In this document: in pieces, positions 1 to 6,277 of the stretch
Numbering within the stretch: position 1 is the first letter of the stretch
Layout: the number at the start of each line of letters is the position of its first letter
Origin: Deltaproteobacteria bacterium
GTDB lineage: Bacteria > Desulfobacterota > Desulfobacteria > Desulfobacterales > JAFDFH01
Direction: 5' to 3'
Length of the DNA stretch: 12,651 bases
Assembly: GCA_019309945.1 (NCBI GenBank)
Contig: JAFDFH010000035.1
Coordinates: forward strand, 1 to 12,651
Translations under genes and position numbers: made by a program
Notes under the pieces: model-generated
The model's input: only the letters and a program-made list of their open reading frames with translations
Told to the model about the DNA's origin: nothing
Database searches by the model: none

Positions 1-1
1 C

Positions 2-808
2 CTGCGAACACCTTCTGATTGTGTTGGCCAGGCCCGTTGTGAATGGGCCTGTTTTGACACCCAGGCGATCTGCCATGACCTCACCGTTGAATATCAGGAC
101 GAGCTTCATCGTCCGGCGTTTCCTTACAAGTTCAAGTTCAAATTTGACGGATGCCCGAATTGCTGTGTCGCATCCATTGCAAGGTCGGATATGTCATTTG
201 TCGGCACCTGGCGGGATGACATCAAAATCGACCAGGAAGCGGTGGCGGCCTATATCGGCGGTGAGTTTCCGTCCAATGGCGGCGCCCATGCCGGGAGAGA
301 CTGGGGCCCGTTTGATATCCACAAAGAGGTCATTGATCTTTGCCCAACCGAGTGCATGTGGATGGAAGACGGCAAGTTGAATATAAATACCAAGGAATGT
401 GTCCGGTGCATGCATTGCCTCAATGTAATGCCGCGAGCACTGAGGATTGGAGATGACCGAGGGTGTTCCATCCTGGTGGGTGCCAAAGCTCCGATTCTGG
501 ACGGTGCCCAGATGGGCAGCCTCCTTGTTCCGTTTATCAAAGTTGAAGACCCCTATGAGGAAATCAAAGAGACGGTTATGGAGCCGATATTCGATTGGTG
601 GATGGAAGAAGGTAAAAACCGCGAGCGCCTCGGCGAACTCATGAAACGCCAGGGTTTCCAGAGACTGCTTGAGGTAACAGGATTTGATCCGGATCCGCGT
701 ATGGTCCAGGAACCCAGAACCAATCCATACATCTTCTGGAGAGCGGACGAAGTTGAAGGTGGATTCGAACGAGATATTAACGAATTTAGAAAATACCATC
801 AGAGATAG
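2..808 (+). CDS. dsrA: Dissimilatory sulfite reductase alpha subunit DsrA (3' part, 5' end outside window)
   Basis: This is the C-terminal 268 residues of the alpha subunit of the cytoplasmic DsrAB complex, which reduces sulfite with a siroheme-[4Fe-4S] centre. The frame is open from base 2. Near its start it shows the C-x5-C motif (CVGQARC) and about 45 residues later the C-x3-C motif (CPNCC), which together form the alpha-subunit cluster site; both lie upstream of the first in-frame ATG (191), so that ATG is internal. The conserved stretch DELHRPAFPYKFKFKFDG lies between the two motifs. A ferredoxin domain follows, with CPTEC and CVRCMHC, then the typical C-terminal end. A full DsrA is about 430-440 residues, so roughly 170 N-terminal residues are missing. 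The position after CPN is Cys, where I recall Gly or another residue in many homologues. dsrB starts 12 bases downstream, so the two are cotranscribed. Identification is very secure. Confidence 0.98.
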   Translation: MRTPSDCVGQARCEWACFDTQAICHDLTVEYQDELHRPAFPYKFKFKFDGCPNCCVASIARSDMSFVGTWRDDIKIDQEAVAAYIGGEFPSNGGAHAGRDWGPFDIHKEVIDLCPTECMWMEDGKLNINTKECVRCMHCLNVMPRALRIGDDRGCSILVGAKAPILDGAQMGSLLVPFIKVEDPYEEIKETVMEPIFDWWMEEGKNRERLGELMKRQGFQRLLEVTGFDPDPRMVQEPRTNPYIFWRADEVEGGFERDINEFRKYHQR

Positions 809-820
809 GGAGGAACAACC

Positions 821-1969
821 ATGGCATTTATATCCTCAGGATACAATACGGACAAACCGATGGAAAACCGGATAACGGACATCGGACCGAGACATTTTGA
901 AGAATTCTATCCTCCGGTAATTAAAAAAAATAAGGGCAAATGGCTATACCATGAAATACTGGAACCCGGTGTACTGGTTCATGTTGCGGAATCCGGAGAC
1001 GAAGTTTACACGGTCAGGGTCGGTGGCGTCCGGCTGATGAGCGTATCCCATATACGGGAGATCTGTGAAATTGCGGACAAACATTGTGACGGACACCTGC
1101 GATTCACGACCCGGAACAACATTGAGTTCATGGTCGACAGCAAAGAAAAGGTGAAACCGTTGGTTGACGATCTGGAGAGCAGGAAACAGCCCGGTGGCTG
1201 TTACAAGTTTCCGGTCGGAGGTACCGGTGCAGGCGTTACCAACATCATTCATACCCAGGGATGGATTCACTGCCATACACCGGCGACGGACGCATCCGGA
1301 ACGGTAAAAGCAACCATGGATGTGCTCTTTGATGATTTTAAAAACATGCGGCTTCCGGCCCAACTGCGGGTATCGATGGCGTGCTGTCTGAATATGTGCG
1401 GTGCGGTGCACTGCTCGGACATCGCCATTTTGGGCTATCACCGCAAGCCCCCCATGCTCGACCACGAGTACCTGGACAAGATGTGCGAGATTCCGCTGGC
1501 GATTGCCGCCTGCCCCACTGCGGCAATTAAACCTGCCAAGGTTGAACTCCCCGACGGAACCACAGTCAAGAGTGTTTCGGTCAACGAGCCCAGGTGTATG
1601 TTCTGCGGCAACTGTTACACCATGTGCCCCTCCATGCCCCTGGCCGACGATGTGGGTGACGGGATCGTGCTCATGGCCGGCGGGAAGGTTTCCAACCGGA
1701 TCAGCGCACCCAAGTTTTCCAAGGTTGTCGTGGCCTTTATTCCGAATGAAATGCCACGCTGGCCGACCATGACCGATGCAATCCAGAGAATAGTGGAAGC
1801 CTATGCCAAAGGCGCCAACAAATATGAACGTGTTGGCGATTGGGCGGAACGGATCGGATGGGAGCGATTCTTTGAAAAATGCGAGCTTGAGTTCACCCAT
1901 CACCTCATTGATGATTTCCGGGATCCGGCCTACTTTACATGGCGCCAGACATCAAACTTCAAGTTCTAA
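821..1969 (+). CDS. dsrB: Dissimilatory sulfite reductase beta subunit DsrB
   Basis: This 382-residue protein is the catalytic beta subunit of DsrAB, of normal family length. It binds the active siroheme coupled to a [4Fe-4S] cluster. Cys151 (GWIHCHTPATD) and Cys188, Cys189 and Cys193 (CCLNMCG) match the cluster ligands described for Desulfovibrio DsrB. An inserted ferredoxin domain has Cys231 (ACPTAAI) and Cys259, 262, 265 and 269 (CMFCGNCYTMC). The ATG is preceded by GGGAGGAAC at a good distance and lies 12 bases after the dsrA stop. The bases at 1604-1620 match the widely used DSR4R dsrB primer site with two mismatches, which supports the identity. The substrate sulfite comes from APS reductase, and the trisulfide product is carried by DsrC; neither is encoded in this window. 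The gene looks intact. Confidence 0.98.
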   Translation: MAFISSGYNTDKPMENRITDIGPRHFEEFYPPVIKKNKGKWLYHEILEPGVLVHVAESGDEVYTVRVGGVRLMSVSHIREICEIADKHCDGHLRFTTRNNIEFMVDSKEKVKPLVDDLESRKQPGGCYKFPVGGTGAGVTNIIHTQGWIHCHTPATDASGTVKATMDVLFDDFKNMRLPAQLRVSMACCLNMCGAVHCSDIAILGYHRKPPMLDHEYLDKMCEIPLAIAACPTAAIKPAKVELPDGTTVKSVSVNEPRCMFCGNCYTMCPSMPLADDVGDGIVLMAGGKVSNRISAPKFSKVVVAFIPNEMPRWPTMTDAIQRIVEAYAKGANKYERVGDWAERIGWERFFEKCELEFTHHLIDDFRDPAYFTWRQTSNFKF

Positions 1970-1986
1970 CGGATTCGTTTAGCAAC

Positions 1987-2018
1987 CTGCAGGGAACCCC
2001 CTTGGGCGTTCCCTGCAG
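1987..2018 (+). other. Perfect 11-bp hairpin between dsrB and dsrD
   Basis: CTGCAGGGAAC (1987-1997) and GTTCCCTGCAG (2008-2018) are exact inverted complements separated by a 10-base loop. The hairpin starts 17 bases after the dsrB stop and ends 22 bases before dsrD. It is followed by an A-rich stretch rather than a T run, so it is not a typical intrinsic terminator. It may be an mRNA processing or 3'-end stabilising structure that sets the dsrAB to dsrD transcript ratio. The structure is read directly from the sequence; the role is inferred. Confidence 0.7.
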
Positions 2019-2040
2019 ATAAAAAATAAAGAGGTTAAAA

Positions 2041-2286
2041 ATGGAATACGAAGAAGCAAAACAAAGAATAATCGAAGGGCTCCAGAAAAAAAAAGGGAAA
2101 ACCAAGTTTTATTTTAATGATCTGGCCAAAATTTTGGAGGAAAAACCCAGAGCCGCCAAAAAGTTCATCAGCCAAATGGTGATTGAAGAAGTCCTCGAAT
2201 ACTGGTCCAGCGGCAGCACTTCGCTTTACGGGCTAAAAGGTGTTGGCAAGCAGGCCGCCGCCGAGGAAGGTGAGGAAGGCGAATAA
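2041..2286 (+). CDS. dsrD: DsrD, winged-helix activator of dissimilatory sulfite reductase
   Basis: This is an 81-residue cytoplasmic protein of normal DsrD length (about 78). The conserved core KGKTKFYFNDLAKILEE, then KPRAAKKFISQMVIEEVLE and EYWSSGSTSLYGLKG, corresponds to the winged-helix fold. The C-terminus is an Ala/Glu-rich tail that is probably flexible. Family knowledge: DsrD is found in organisms that use Dsr for sulfite reduction and acts as an allosteric activator of DsrAB rather than as a DNA-binding regulator. Its presence indicates reductive metabolism, not sulfur oxidation. The start has GAGG at 2031-2034 upstream. It is third in the dsrABD operon, separated from dsrB by a 71-base gap containing a hairpin. 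Confidence 0.96.
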   Translation: MEYEEAKQRIIEGLQKKKGKTKFYFNDLAKILEEKPRAAKKFISQMVIEEVLEYWSSGSTSLYGLKGVGKQAAAEEGEEGE

Positions 2287-2295
2287 ATGCCTGGC

Positions 2296-2327
2296 AAAGC
2301 AGCTATCGTAGCTGTCAGCTTTCTTTT
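2296..2327 (+). terminator. Probable terminator after dsrD
   Basis: AAAGC-AGCTA (2296-2305), loop TCG, then TAGCT (2309-2313) and GCTTT (2318-2322) form a two-part stem with a four-base bulge, followed by CTTTT. It lies 9 bases after the dsrD stop, where the end of the dsrABD transcript is expected. The T run is short, so some read-through into the next gene is possible. Confidence 0.5.
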
Positions 2328-2392
2328 CGAAAATACAGACTTCCTTCCTTTGGGCTAGAAGCGATTATACTGCAATCATACCTTTTCGAAAA
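2324..2392. promoter_or_regulatory. Paired TTTTCGAAAA palindromes upstream of dsrN-like gene
   Basis: The perfect 10-bp palindrome TTTTCGAAAA occurs at 2324-2333 and again at 2383-2392. Both are inside an identical 12-base string CTTTTCGAAAAT, 59 bp apart. A -10-like TATACT lies between them at 2366-2371, without a convincing -35. Two identical palindromes bracketing a possible promoter resemble operator sites for a dimeric regulator. The first copy overlaps the tail of the dsrD terminator. The regulator is unknown and this remains an inference. Confidence 0.4.
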
Positions 2393-2467
2393 TCCACGCA
2401 ACCCCATGGAGTTAATGAACAGTTGCGACCGACCTGCCTTTATGGTTGATTTTTGAAATTACCTTCC

Positions 2468-3940
2468 ATGCAACAAAAAGGGATGAATGTCCCCAGAATT
2501 ATTATTTCCGCTTTACGGGGGGGGGCTGGTAAGACCGTCCTGTCGATTGGAATCATTGCGGCCTGGAAAGCACTTGGAATATCAATCGCACCCTTTAAAA
2601 AAGGCCCGGATTATATTGATACGGGCTGGCTCGCCCTTGCGGCCGGCCGGCCCTGTTATAATCTGGACACCTTCCTGATTCCCCAGGAAAAAGTATTCGA
2701 ATCCTTTAGATCCCATGCACACGCCGGAGATATTGCTGTTATCGAAGGCAATCGGGGACTATACGATGGGATTGATATGGAGGGGAGTACCAGTACGGCC
2801 GAGATTGCAAAGCTTTTAAACACACCGGTTGTACTTTGCATCAATTGTACAAAATCCACCCGGACTATGGCGGCAGTTGTTTCGGGGTGTGATCAATTTG
2901 ATCCGGATGTTCGGATTAAAGGGGTTATATTAAACCACGTGGCCGGATCAAGGCATGAGAATATCCTTCGAAGCAGTATTGAACACCACTGTGACATCCC
3001 GGTTCTGGGGGCCGTACCGAAATTGAAGCGTCAATATTTCCCTGAACGACACATGGGGCTTGTGCCGACACCCGAACATGCCTGGGCACAGGATTCGGTT
3101 GACACGGCGGCACAGATTGCTAAGCGCTATCTTGACCTCGATGCGTTGCGCCGGGTCGCTCAGGATGCTGATCCCTTGAGATCCGAAGTCAGCGGACGGA
3201 GGATGGAAGTCAGAGGACCGAGGACGGAGGACGGAGGGCAGAGGACGGAGGCGTTAAAGACCCGCATTGAGGAGCCCGGACCCCGAATCGGTATTATCAA
3301 GGATTCGGCCTTCCAGTTCTACTATCCTGAAAACATTGAGGCGCTTGAGCTGTTAGGGGCTCAAACGGTATTTGTCAGCCCCCTCCAAGATGATTCACTG
3401 CCGGATTTAGACGCCCTTTATATTGGCGGTGGATTTCCAGAGACACATGCGAAGGCACTGGCAGCAAATAGAATATTCAGAGATAAAATAAAGTCGCTTG
3501 CAGAGGGCGGGTTTCCCATTTACGCGGAATGCGGTGGATTGATGTATCTGGGTGAAGAACTTGTCCTGGAGGATAGAACGTATCCAATGACAGGGGTTTT
3601 GCCCATCGTCTTCAGTTTTTCCAAAAAACCCCAGGGTCATGGATATTCCATCGTTTTGGTAGAAGGTGAAAATCCCTATTTTAAAGTTGGAACAAAAATC
3701 AGAGGCCACGAGTTTCACTATTCAAAAGTATTAAAGTGGGGAGGGGCAGATAAAGACCTGGTTTTTCGAATGCAACGGGGAAAGGGGATACACAATTCCC
3801 GGGACGGCATTTGTTATAAAAATGTTTTGGCCACTTATTCCCATATTCATGCACTGGGTACGCCCGGTTGGGCCGAGGCCATGGTGCATAACGCAGGTGT
3901 CTACAAAAAGCTTAAAAAAGGGCAACCATCTTCTAAATAA
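2468..3940 (+). CDS. dsrN: CbiA-family a,c-diamide synthase, probably siroheme amidase DsrN
   Basis: This 490-residue protein has two domains. The N-terminal dethiobiotin-synthetase-like ATPase carries a P-loop, GGAGKT (18-23), followed by GPDYIDTGW and CYNLDTF. The C-terminal class I glutamine amidotransferase domain has its nucleophile at Cys355 (YAECGGLMYLG), then GHEFHYS and a His-rich motif near the end. The family transfers glutamine-derived amides to cobyrinate carboxylates using ATP. Next to dsrABD the better candidate substrate is siroheme: DsrN is a CbiA homologue linked to siro(heme)amide, and desulfovibrios have a similar gene after dsrD. A cobalamin role (cbiA) remains possible. 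Starts are uncertain: TTG 2453, ATG 2468 and ATG 2483 are in frame, and none has a good ribosome-binding site; I chose the longest ATG form. Two oddities are described separately: a G9 tract in the P-loop codons and a 7-bp repeat array encoding residues 240-262. Confidence 0.88.
   Translation: MQQKGMNVPRIIISALRGGAGKTVLSIGIIAAWKALGISIAPFKKGPDYIDTGWLALAAGRPCYNLDTFLIPQEKVFESFRSHAHAGDIAVIEGNRGLYDGIDMEGSTSTAEIAKLLNTPVVLCINCTKSTRTMAAVVSGCDQFDPDVRIKGVILNHVAGSRHENILRSSIEHHCDIPVLGAVPKLKRQYFPERHMGLVPTPEHAWAQDSVDTAAQIAKRYLDLDALRRVAQDADPLRSEVSGRRMEVRGPRTEDGGQRTEALKTRIEEPGPRIGIIKDSAFQFYYPENIEALELLGAQTVFVSPLQDDSLPDLDALYIGGGFPETHAKALAANRIFRDKIKSLAEGGFPIYAECGGLMYLGEELVLEDRTYPMTGVLPIVFSFSKKPQGHGYSIVLVEGENPYFKVGTKIRGHEFHYSKVLKWGGADKDLVFRMQRGKGIHNSRDGICYKNVLATYSHIHALGTPGWAEAMVHNAGVYKKLKKGQPSSK
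2517..2525 (+). repeat. G9 homopolymer in the Walker A codons of dsrN
   Basis: Nine consecutive G bases span the codons for Arg17, Gly18, Gly19 and the first base of Ala20, immediately before the catalytic Lys. A one-base slip would frameshift almost the whole protein. It could be an unstable site, or a spot where sequencing errors are likely. Confidence 0.9.
3178..3253 (+). repeat. 7-bp tandem repeat array (consensus GAGGACG) inside dsrN linker
   Basis: Nine consecutive 7-base units can be read in register from 3185 (GAAGTCA, GCGGACG, GAGGATG, GAAGTCA, GAGGACC, GAGGACG, GAGGACG, GAGGGCA, GAGGACG), with a partial tenth to 3253 and a weak preceding unit GAGATCC at 3178. Because 7 is not a multiple of 3, the peptide repeats every three units as a 7-residue pattern: EVSGRRM, EVRGPRT, EDGGQRT. 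The array falls exactly between the ATPase and amidotransferase domains. Gain or loss of one or two units would break the reading frame. Confidence 0.85.
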
Positions 3941-3953
3941 AGACAATTGCCCT
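3914..3953 (-). terminator. Probable terminator for the c3 cytochrome gene
   Basis: On the minus strand AGGGCAA (3953-3947) pairs with TTGCCCT (3925-3919), and the stem runs straight into six Ts (3919-3914). The loop is long (21 bases). It begins about 27 bases after the cytochrome stop and overlaps the last codons of the convergent dsrN-like gene, so the two genes share this short 39-base gap. Confidence 0.45.
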
Positions 3954-3979
3954 GTTTACGATTAAATTTGCTATTTGGA

Positions 3980-4438
3980 TTATTTATTTTTGGGATGGCA
4001 CTTGGAACAGGTTGTGGGTGCCGCTTTGGTGTCGTTTTTCTTATTGTATGCTTTGTGACAGTCCTTGCAGTTGTAATGGAGCGCCTCCGCATGGTACGCT
4101 AAACGTTCTTCCTTGCTGAGTTTGGGCGCACTTTTTCCTTTGGGTCTTTCAGACGGCTTTTGGTGGCACTCGATGCAGCTCTGAACGTTGTCACCGGCTT
4201 TTAAATTGTCCAGGGGCTTACCATTTTCATCGTGGTGGCACTCTCCGCAGCCGGCCTTGTATTCCTCGACATGCTTCTTGTGGGTGAACTGGACGATGCC
4301 TTTTTTATGCTTTGCATACGCCTTGTTATCCAACTTAATGACGTCCGGCACCGTGGTACCCGCATAAATTCCGACTGCGCTAACCAGGGTTACAATGCCG
4401 ATAATTGCTGCTAATCGTAATAAAGTCCTATGATTCAT
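3980..4438 (-). CDS. Periplasmic tetraheme cytochrome c3-type protein
   Basis: This 152-residue protein has an N-terminal signal (basic MNHRTLLR, then a hydrophobic core to about residue 26) and four CxxCH heme sites: CGECH (64-68), CIECH (88-92), CKDCH (124-128) and CSKCH (144-148). His53, His56, His69, His116 and His121 are candidates for distal heme ligands. The pattern FTHKKHVEEYKAGCGECHHD is typical of class III cytochromes, which pass electrons between periplasmic hydrogenases or formate dehydrogenases and membrane complexes. In the classical Desulfovibrio c3 two of the sites are Cx4CH; here all four are CxxCH. I start at the ATG at 4438 because AAGGAG sits just upstream; an in-frame ATG at 4462 would add eight polar residues before the signal. 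A near-consensus promoter lies about 70 bases upstream. It may be a c3 paralogue rather than the main TpI-c3. Confidence 0.93.
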   Translation of the reverse strand: MNHRTLLRLAAIIGIVTLVSAVGIYAGTTVPDVIKLDNKAYAKHKKGIVQFTHKKHVEEYKAGCGECHHDENGKPLDNLKAGDNVQSCIECHQKPSERPKGKSAPKLSKEERLAYHAEALHYNCKDCHKAYNKKNDTKAAPTTCSKCHPKNK

Positions 4439-4507
4439 AGACTCCTTCCCCCCCTTTTTCATTTTCTGCTTTCCAGTTTACAAGAAATCTTCAAAAGAAC
4501 ACCTATC

Positions 4508-4536
4508 TTATTATCACTTCTACTGAGCAATGTCAA
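4508..4536 (-). promoter_or_regulatory. Sigma70-type promoter for the c3 cytochrome
   Basis: On the minus strand TTGACA (4536-4531) is followed after exactly 17 bases by TAATAA (4513-4508). This puts transcription start near 4501 and a leader of roughly 60 bases before the ATG at 4438. The leader contains a G7 run and a strong AAGGAG ribosome-binding site. Confidence 0.65.
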
Positions 4537-4558
4537 TAATAAAGCCTAACCCGTGATT

Positions 4559-4891
4559 TTAGCGCCCTCCAGAGCCTCTGCCGAACACATCCCTTCCTTT
4601 CAGCGGGTTATACAGTTTTGAAATTGCGACCTTCATGACATCCAGTGTCTTCATGTCCCCGATGATACCAATCAGGATATTTTCGCCCTCTTCCGGAAGA
4701 ACACACGTGCCTGAATCATCGAAGCATAAATCTTCAAAACCTTTATAAAGTTTCTTTTGATCTTTCTTGGTCATTCCCACCTGAATCGCCTTTTTGCCAT
4801 CGATTTCCTGAACCTGATCAGCCAGTCCGGCGTCTTCAATTTTCTTTTGTTTTTCGTCATCCAAAAAGACATTGATGTAAAAGTCTGCCAT
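4559..4891 (-). CDS. Hypothetical 110-residue protein, unrecognised
   Basis: I do not recognise this family. The protein is soluble, with no signal peptide or membrane segment, and is rich in Lys and Asp. It opens with a beta-like stretch (ADFYINVFLDD), has two cysteines at 56 and 63 (C-x6-C), a hydrophobic stretch (NILIGIIGDM) and a Gly/Arg-rich end (GRGSGGR). The start is well supported: AGGAGGTGG lies just upstream of the ATG. It has its own near-consensus promoter and a leader of about 150 bases, so it is probably well expressed. It lies upstream of the c3 cytochrome on the same strand, but the cytochrome has a separate promoter, so the functional link is weak. Coding is likely because of the ribosome-binding site, promoter and full use of the frame. 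Confidence 0.8.
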   Translation of the reverse strand: MADFYINVFLDDEKQKKIEDAGLADQVQEIDGKKAIQVGMTKKDQKKLYKGFEDLCFDDSGTCVLPEEGENILIGIIGDMKTLDVMKVAISKLYNPLKGRDVFGRGSGGR

Positions 4892-5027
4892 ACGTCCACC
4901 TCCTGTTTTTAAAATCTAAATATTTAATGAAATCTTACTAAACTCTTAATTTCAAGGGATTAGTTAATTCCCCAAGCCGTGACATTTTTCATGTGCCCTA
5001 AAATTATGTTCGTGTATCAGTTAAAGA

Positions 5028-5075
5028 AGCATAAAAAAACATGCTTTTTATATTATGACAAAGATTGGCTGTCAA
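5028..5075 (-). promoter_or_regulatory. Sigma70-type promoter and start-site dyad for the 110-residue gene
   Basis: On the minus strand TTGACA (5075-5070), a 17-base spacer, then TATAAA (5052-5047). The dyad AGCAT (5028-5032) and ATGCT (5041-5045), separated by 8 bases of A-rich sequence, covers the expected transcription start. This is a position where a repressor could act. The promoter is strong by sequence; the operator idea is inferred. The rest of 4892-5150 is AT-rich with no gene visible. Confidence 0.6.
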
Positions 5076-5152
5076 GAGACTTGTCCTGATTTTGGGCTCG
5101 AAAAGTTAAAGATTTTGTCTTTTATATAACAGGTCCCGTTTTATTTAAACAT

Positions 5153-5177
5153 AAAAAACCTGGTCCTCTGGGCCAGG
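5153..5177 (-). terminator. Terminator after tatC
   Basis: On the minus strand CCTGG (5177-5173), a 9-base loop, CCAGG (5163-5159) and then six Ts (5158-5153). It lies a few bases after the tatC stop, at the expected end of the mobA-tatC operon. The stem is only 5 bp, so efficiency is uncertain. Confidence 0.5.
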
Positions 5178-5182
5178 ATTCT

Positions 5183-5938
5183 TTACTGTCTGGAATCATC
5201 ATCGTCTTCTTTGGGCGGTTTTTTTCCAAAAAATCTGGCACCTAAAATGCTTAATTCATACAGGGCCATCAGCGGTAAGGCCAGCATGATCTGTGTCACA
5301 ACATCCGGCGGTGTTAAAATTGCTGCTCCCACAAAAAATAAAAGAAGGGCATATTTTCGGTTTTTCTTTAAAAAATCTGCGGTAATAATACCAAGTTTTG
5401 CCAGAAAAGTAAGGACGAGGGGAAGCTCGAAAGAAAGCCCGAACGCAAGCAGCAACTTTGAAGAAAAGCTTAAGTATTCGCGCATGGAGGGAAGGGGCTG
5501 AATCGTTTCAGTGGCAAAGCCGAGAAAGAATTTAAAGCCAAATGGAAAAACAATAAAATATCCAAAGAGTGCGCCGCCGATAAAGAAAAATGAAGACAGA
5601 AAAACAATCGGCATCAGAAAACGTCGTTCTTTTTCATACAGTCCCGGGACGACGAACATCCAGAATTGATATATGATAACCGGTGCAGCCAGCATGAGGC
5701 CGGTGAGCAGAGAAACTTTTAAATAGGTAAAAAAGGCCTCTGGTAGGCCGGTGAAAATGAGTTTATCACCGGGTTCCATGACCCGTATGAGGGGCCGGAT
5801 CAAAATTTCAAATAGCCTTTCTTTAAAACCATATGAAATTACGAATCCAATCCCAGCCGCAATAAAACAGGTAATAAGTCGTTTCCTGAGCTCTTCCAGG
5901 TGGCTGGTAAAGGGAAGTTTGTCCTCTTCACGAATCAT
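5183..5938 (-). CDS. tatC: Twin-arginine translocase subunit TatC
   Basis: This 251-residue inner-membrane protein is the receptor of the Tat pathway, which exports folded proteins carrying a twin-arginine signal. The N-terminus has the conserved FTSHLEELRKRL motif. About six hydrophobic segments follow, with the conserved FTGLPEAFFTYLKVSLLTG region, FWMFVVPGLYEKERR, and a Pro-rich ILTPPDVVTQ stretch before the last segment. Length is normal. The frame is open further upstream (to 6001), but family alignment and an AAGGG box 8 bases upstream support the ATG at 5938. This start overlaps the end of tatB by 11 bases, indicating translational coupling. The C-terminal tail is acidic (EDDDD). Likely cargo includes molybdenum or tungsten enzymes, which fits the cofactor genes upstream in the same operon. 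Confidence 0.96.
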   Translation of the reverse strand: MIREEDKLPFTSHLEELRKRLITCFIAAGIGFVISYGFKERLFEILIRPLIRVMEPGDKLIFTGLPEAFFTYLKVSLLTGLMLAAPVIIYQFWMFVVPGLYEKERRFLMPIVFLSSFFFIGGALFGYFIVFPFGFKFFLGFATETIQPLPSMREYLSFSSKLLLAFGLSFELPLVLTFLAKLGIITADFLKKNRKYALLLFFVGAAILTPPDVVTQIMLALPLMALYELSILGARFFGKKPPKEDDDDSRQ

Positions 5939-6266
5939 CGGTGCGCCCTTCTGATTTTTCTTTCTCCGCTGTCGTTTCGCTTTTGGCCGTATCCGCAACA
6001 CCCGGCTCGCTTTGATCTGATTTTTTTTCCTTGCTATTTACATCGATTGTCTCCGTAATGTCTTTGTTCATTTCATTGAAGGTTTTTTTAACATCATCCA
6101 ACCCATGATCAAATTCAATTGTTTCTTTGAATTCCCGCGTCGCTTTTTTAAACTCACCAAGCGCACGGCCCAGGGATTTGGCCAGGTCCGGAAGCTTTTT
6201 GGGCCCAATGACAATGAGGGCGACCACCATGATCAATATCAATTCGGGCATACCGATGCCGAACAT
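5928..6266 (-). CDS. tatB: TatA/TatB-family translocase subunit (TatB-like)
   Basis: This 112-residue protein has the TatA/B layout: a short N-terminus with MPEL, one transmembrane helix (residues about 8-20), a hinge GPKKLPDLAKSLG, an amphipathic helix (GRALGEFKKATREFKE) and a charged, probably disordered tail. The Gly-Pro hinge is TatB-like, while the FKKA helix looks TatA-like. In organisms with a single such gene it may do both jobs, but other copies could exist outside this window. AAAGGAG precedes the ATG at good spacing. It lies between mltA and tatC and overlaps tatC by 11 bases. The family is certain; the TatA versus TatB assignment is not. Confidence 0.9.
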   Translation of the reverse strand: MFGIGMPELILIMVVALIVIGPKKLPDLAKSLGRALGEFKKATREFKETIEFDHGLDDVKKTFNEMNKDITETIDVNSKEKKSDQSEPGVADTAKSETTAEKEKSEGRTDDS

Positions 6267-6277
6267 ATGATACTCCT

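Noticed and set aside
194..799. 201-residue open frame on the minus strand inside dsrA
   Set aside because: It is the antisense shadow of the strongly conserved dsrA frame and shows no family features.
191..808. ATG at 191 as the start of an independent gene
   Set aside because: The frame is open to base 2 and the upstream codons encode the conserved DsrA cluster-binding cysteines, so the ATG is internal to dsrA.
944..1903. 319-residue open frame on the minus strand across dsrB
   Set aside because: Antisense shadow of dsrB; the peptide has no recognisable motif and dsrB is certain.
3185..3253. Direct repeats as a CRISPR array
   Set aside because: The units are 7 bases with no spacers and lie inside a coding frame.
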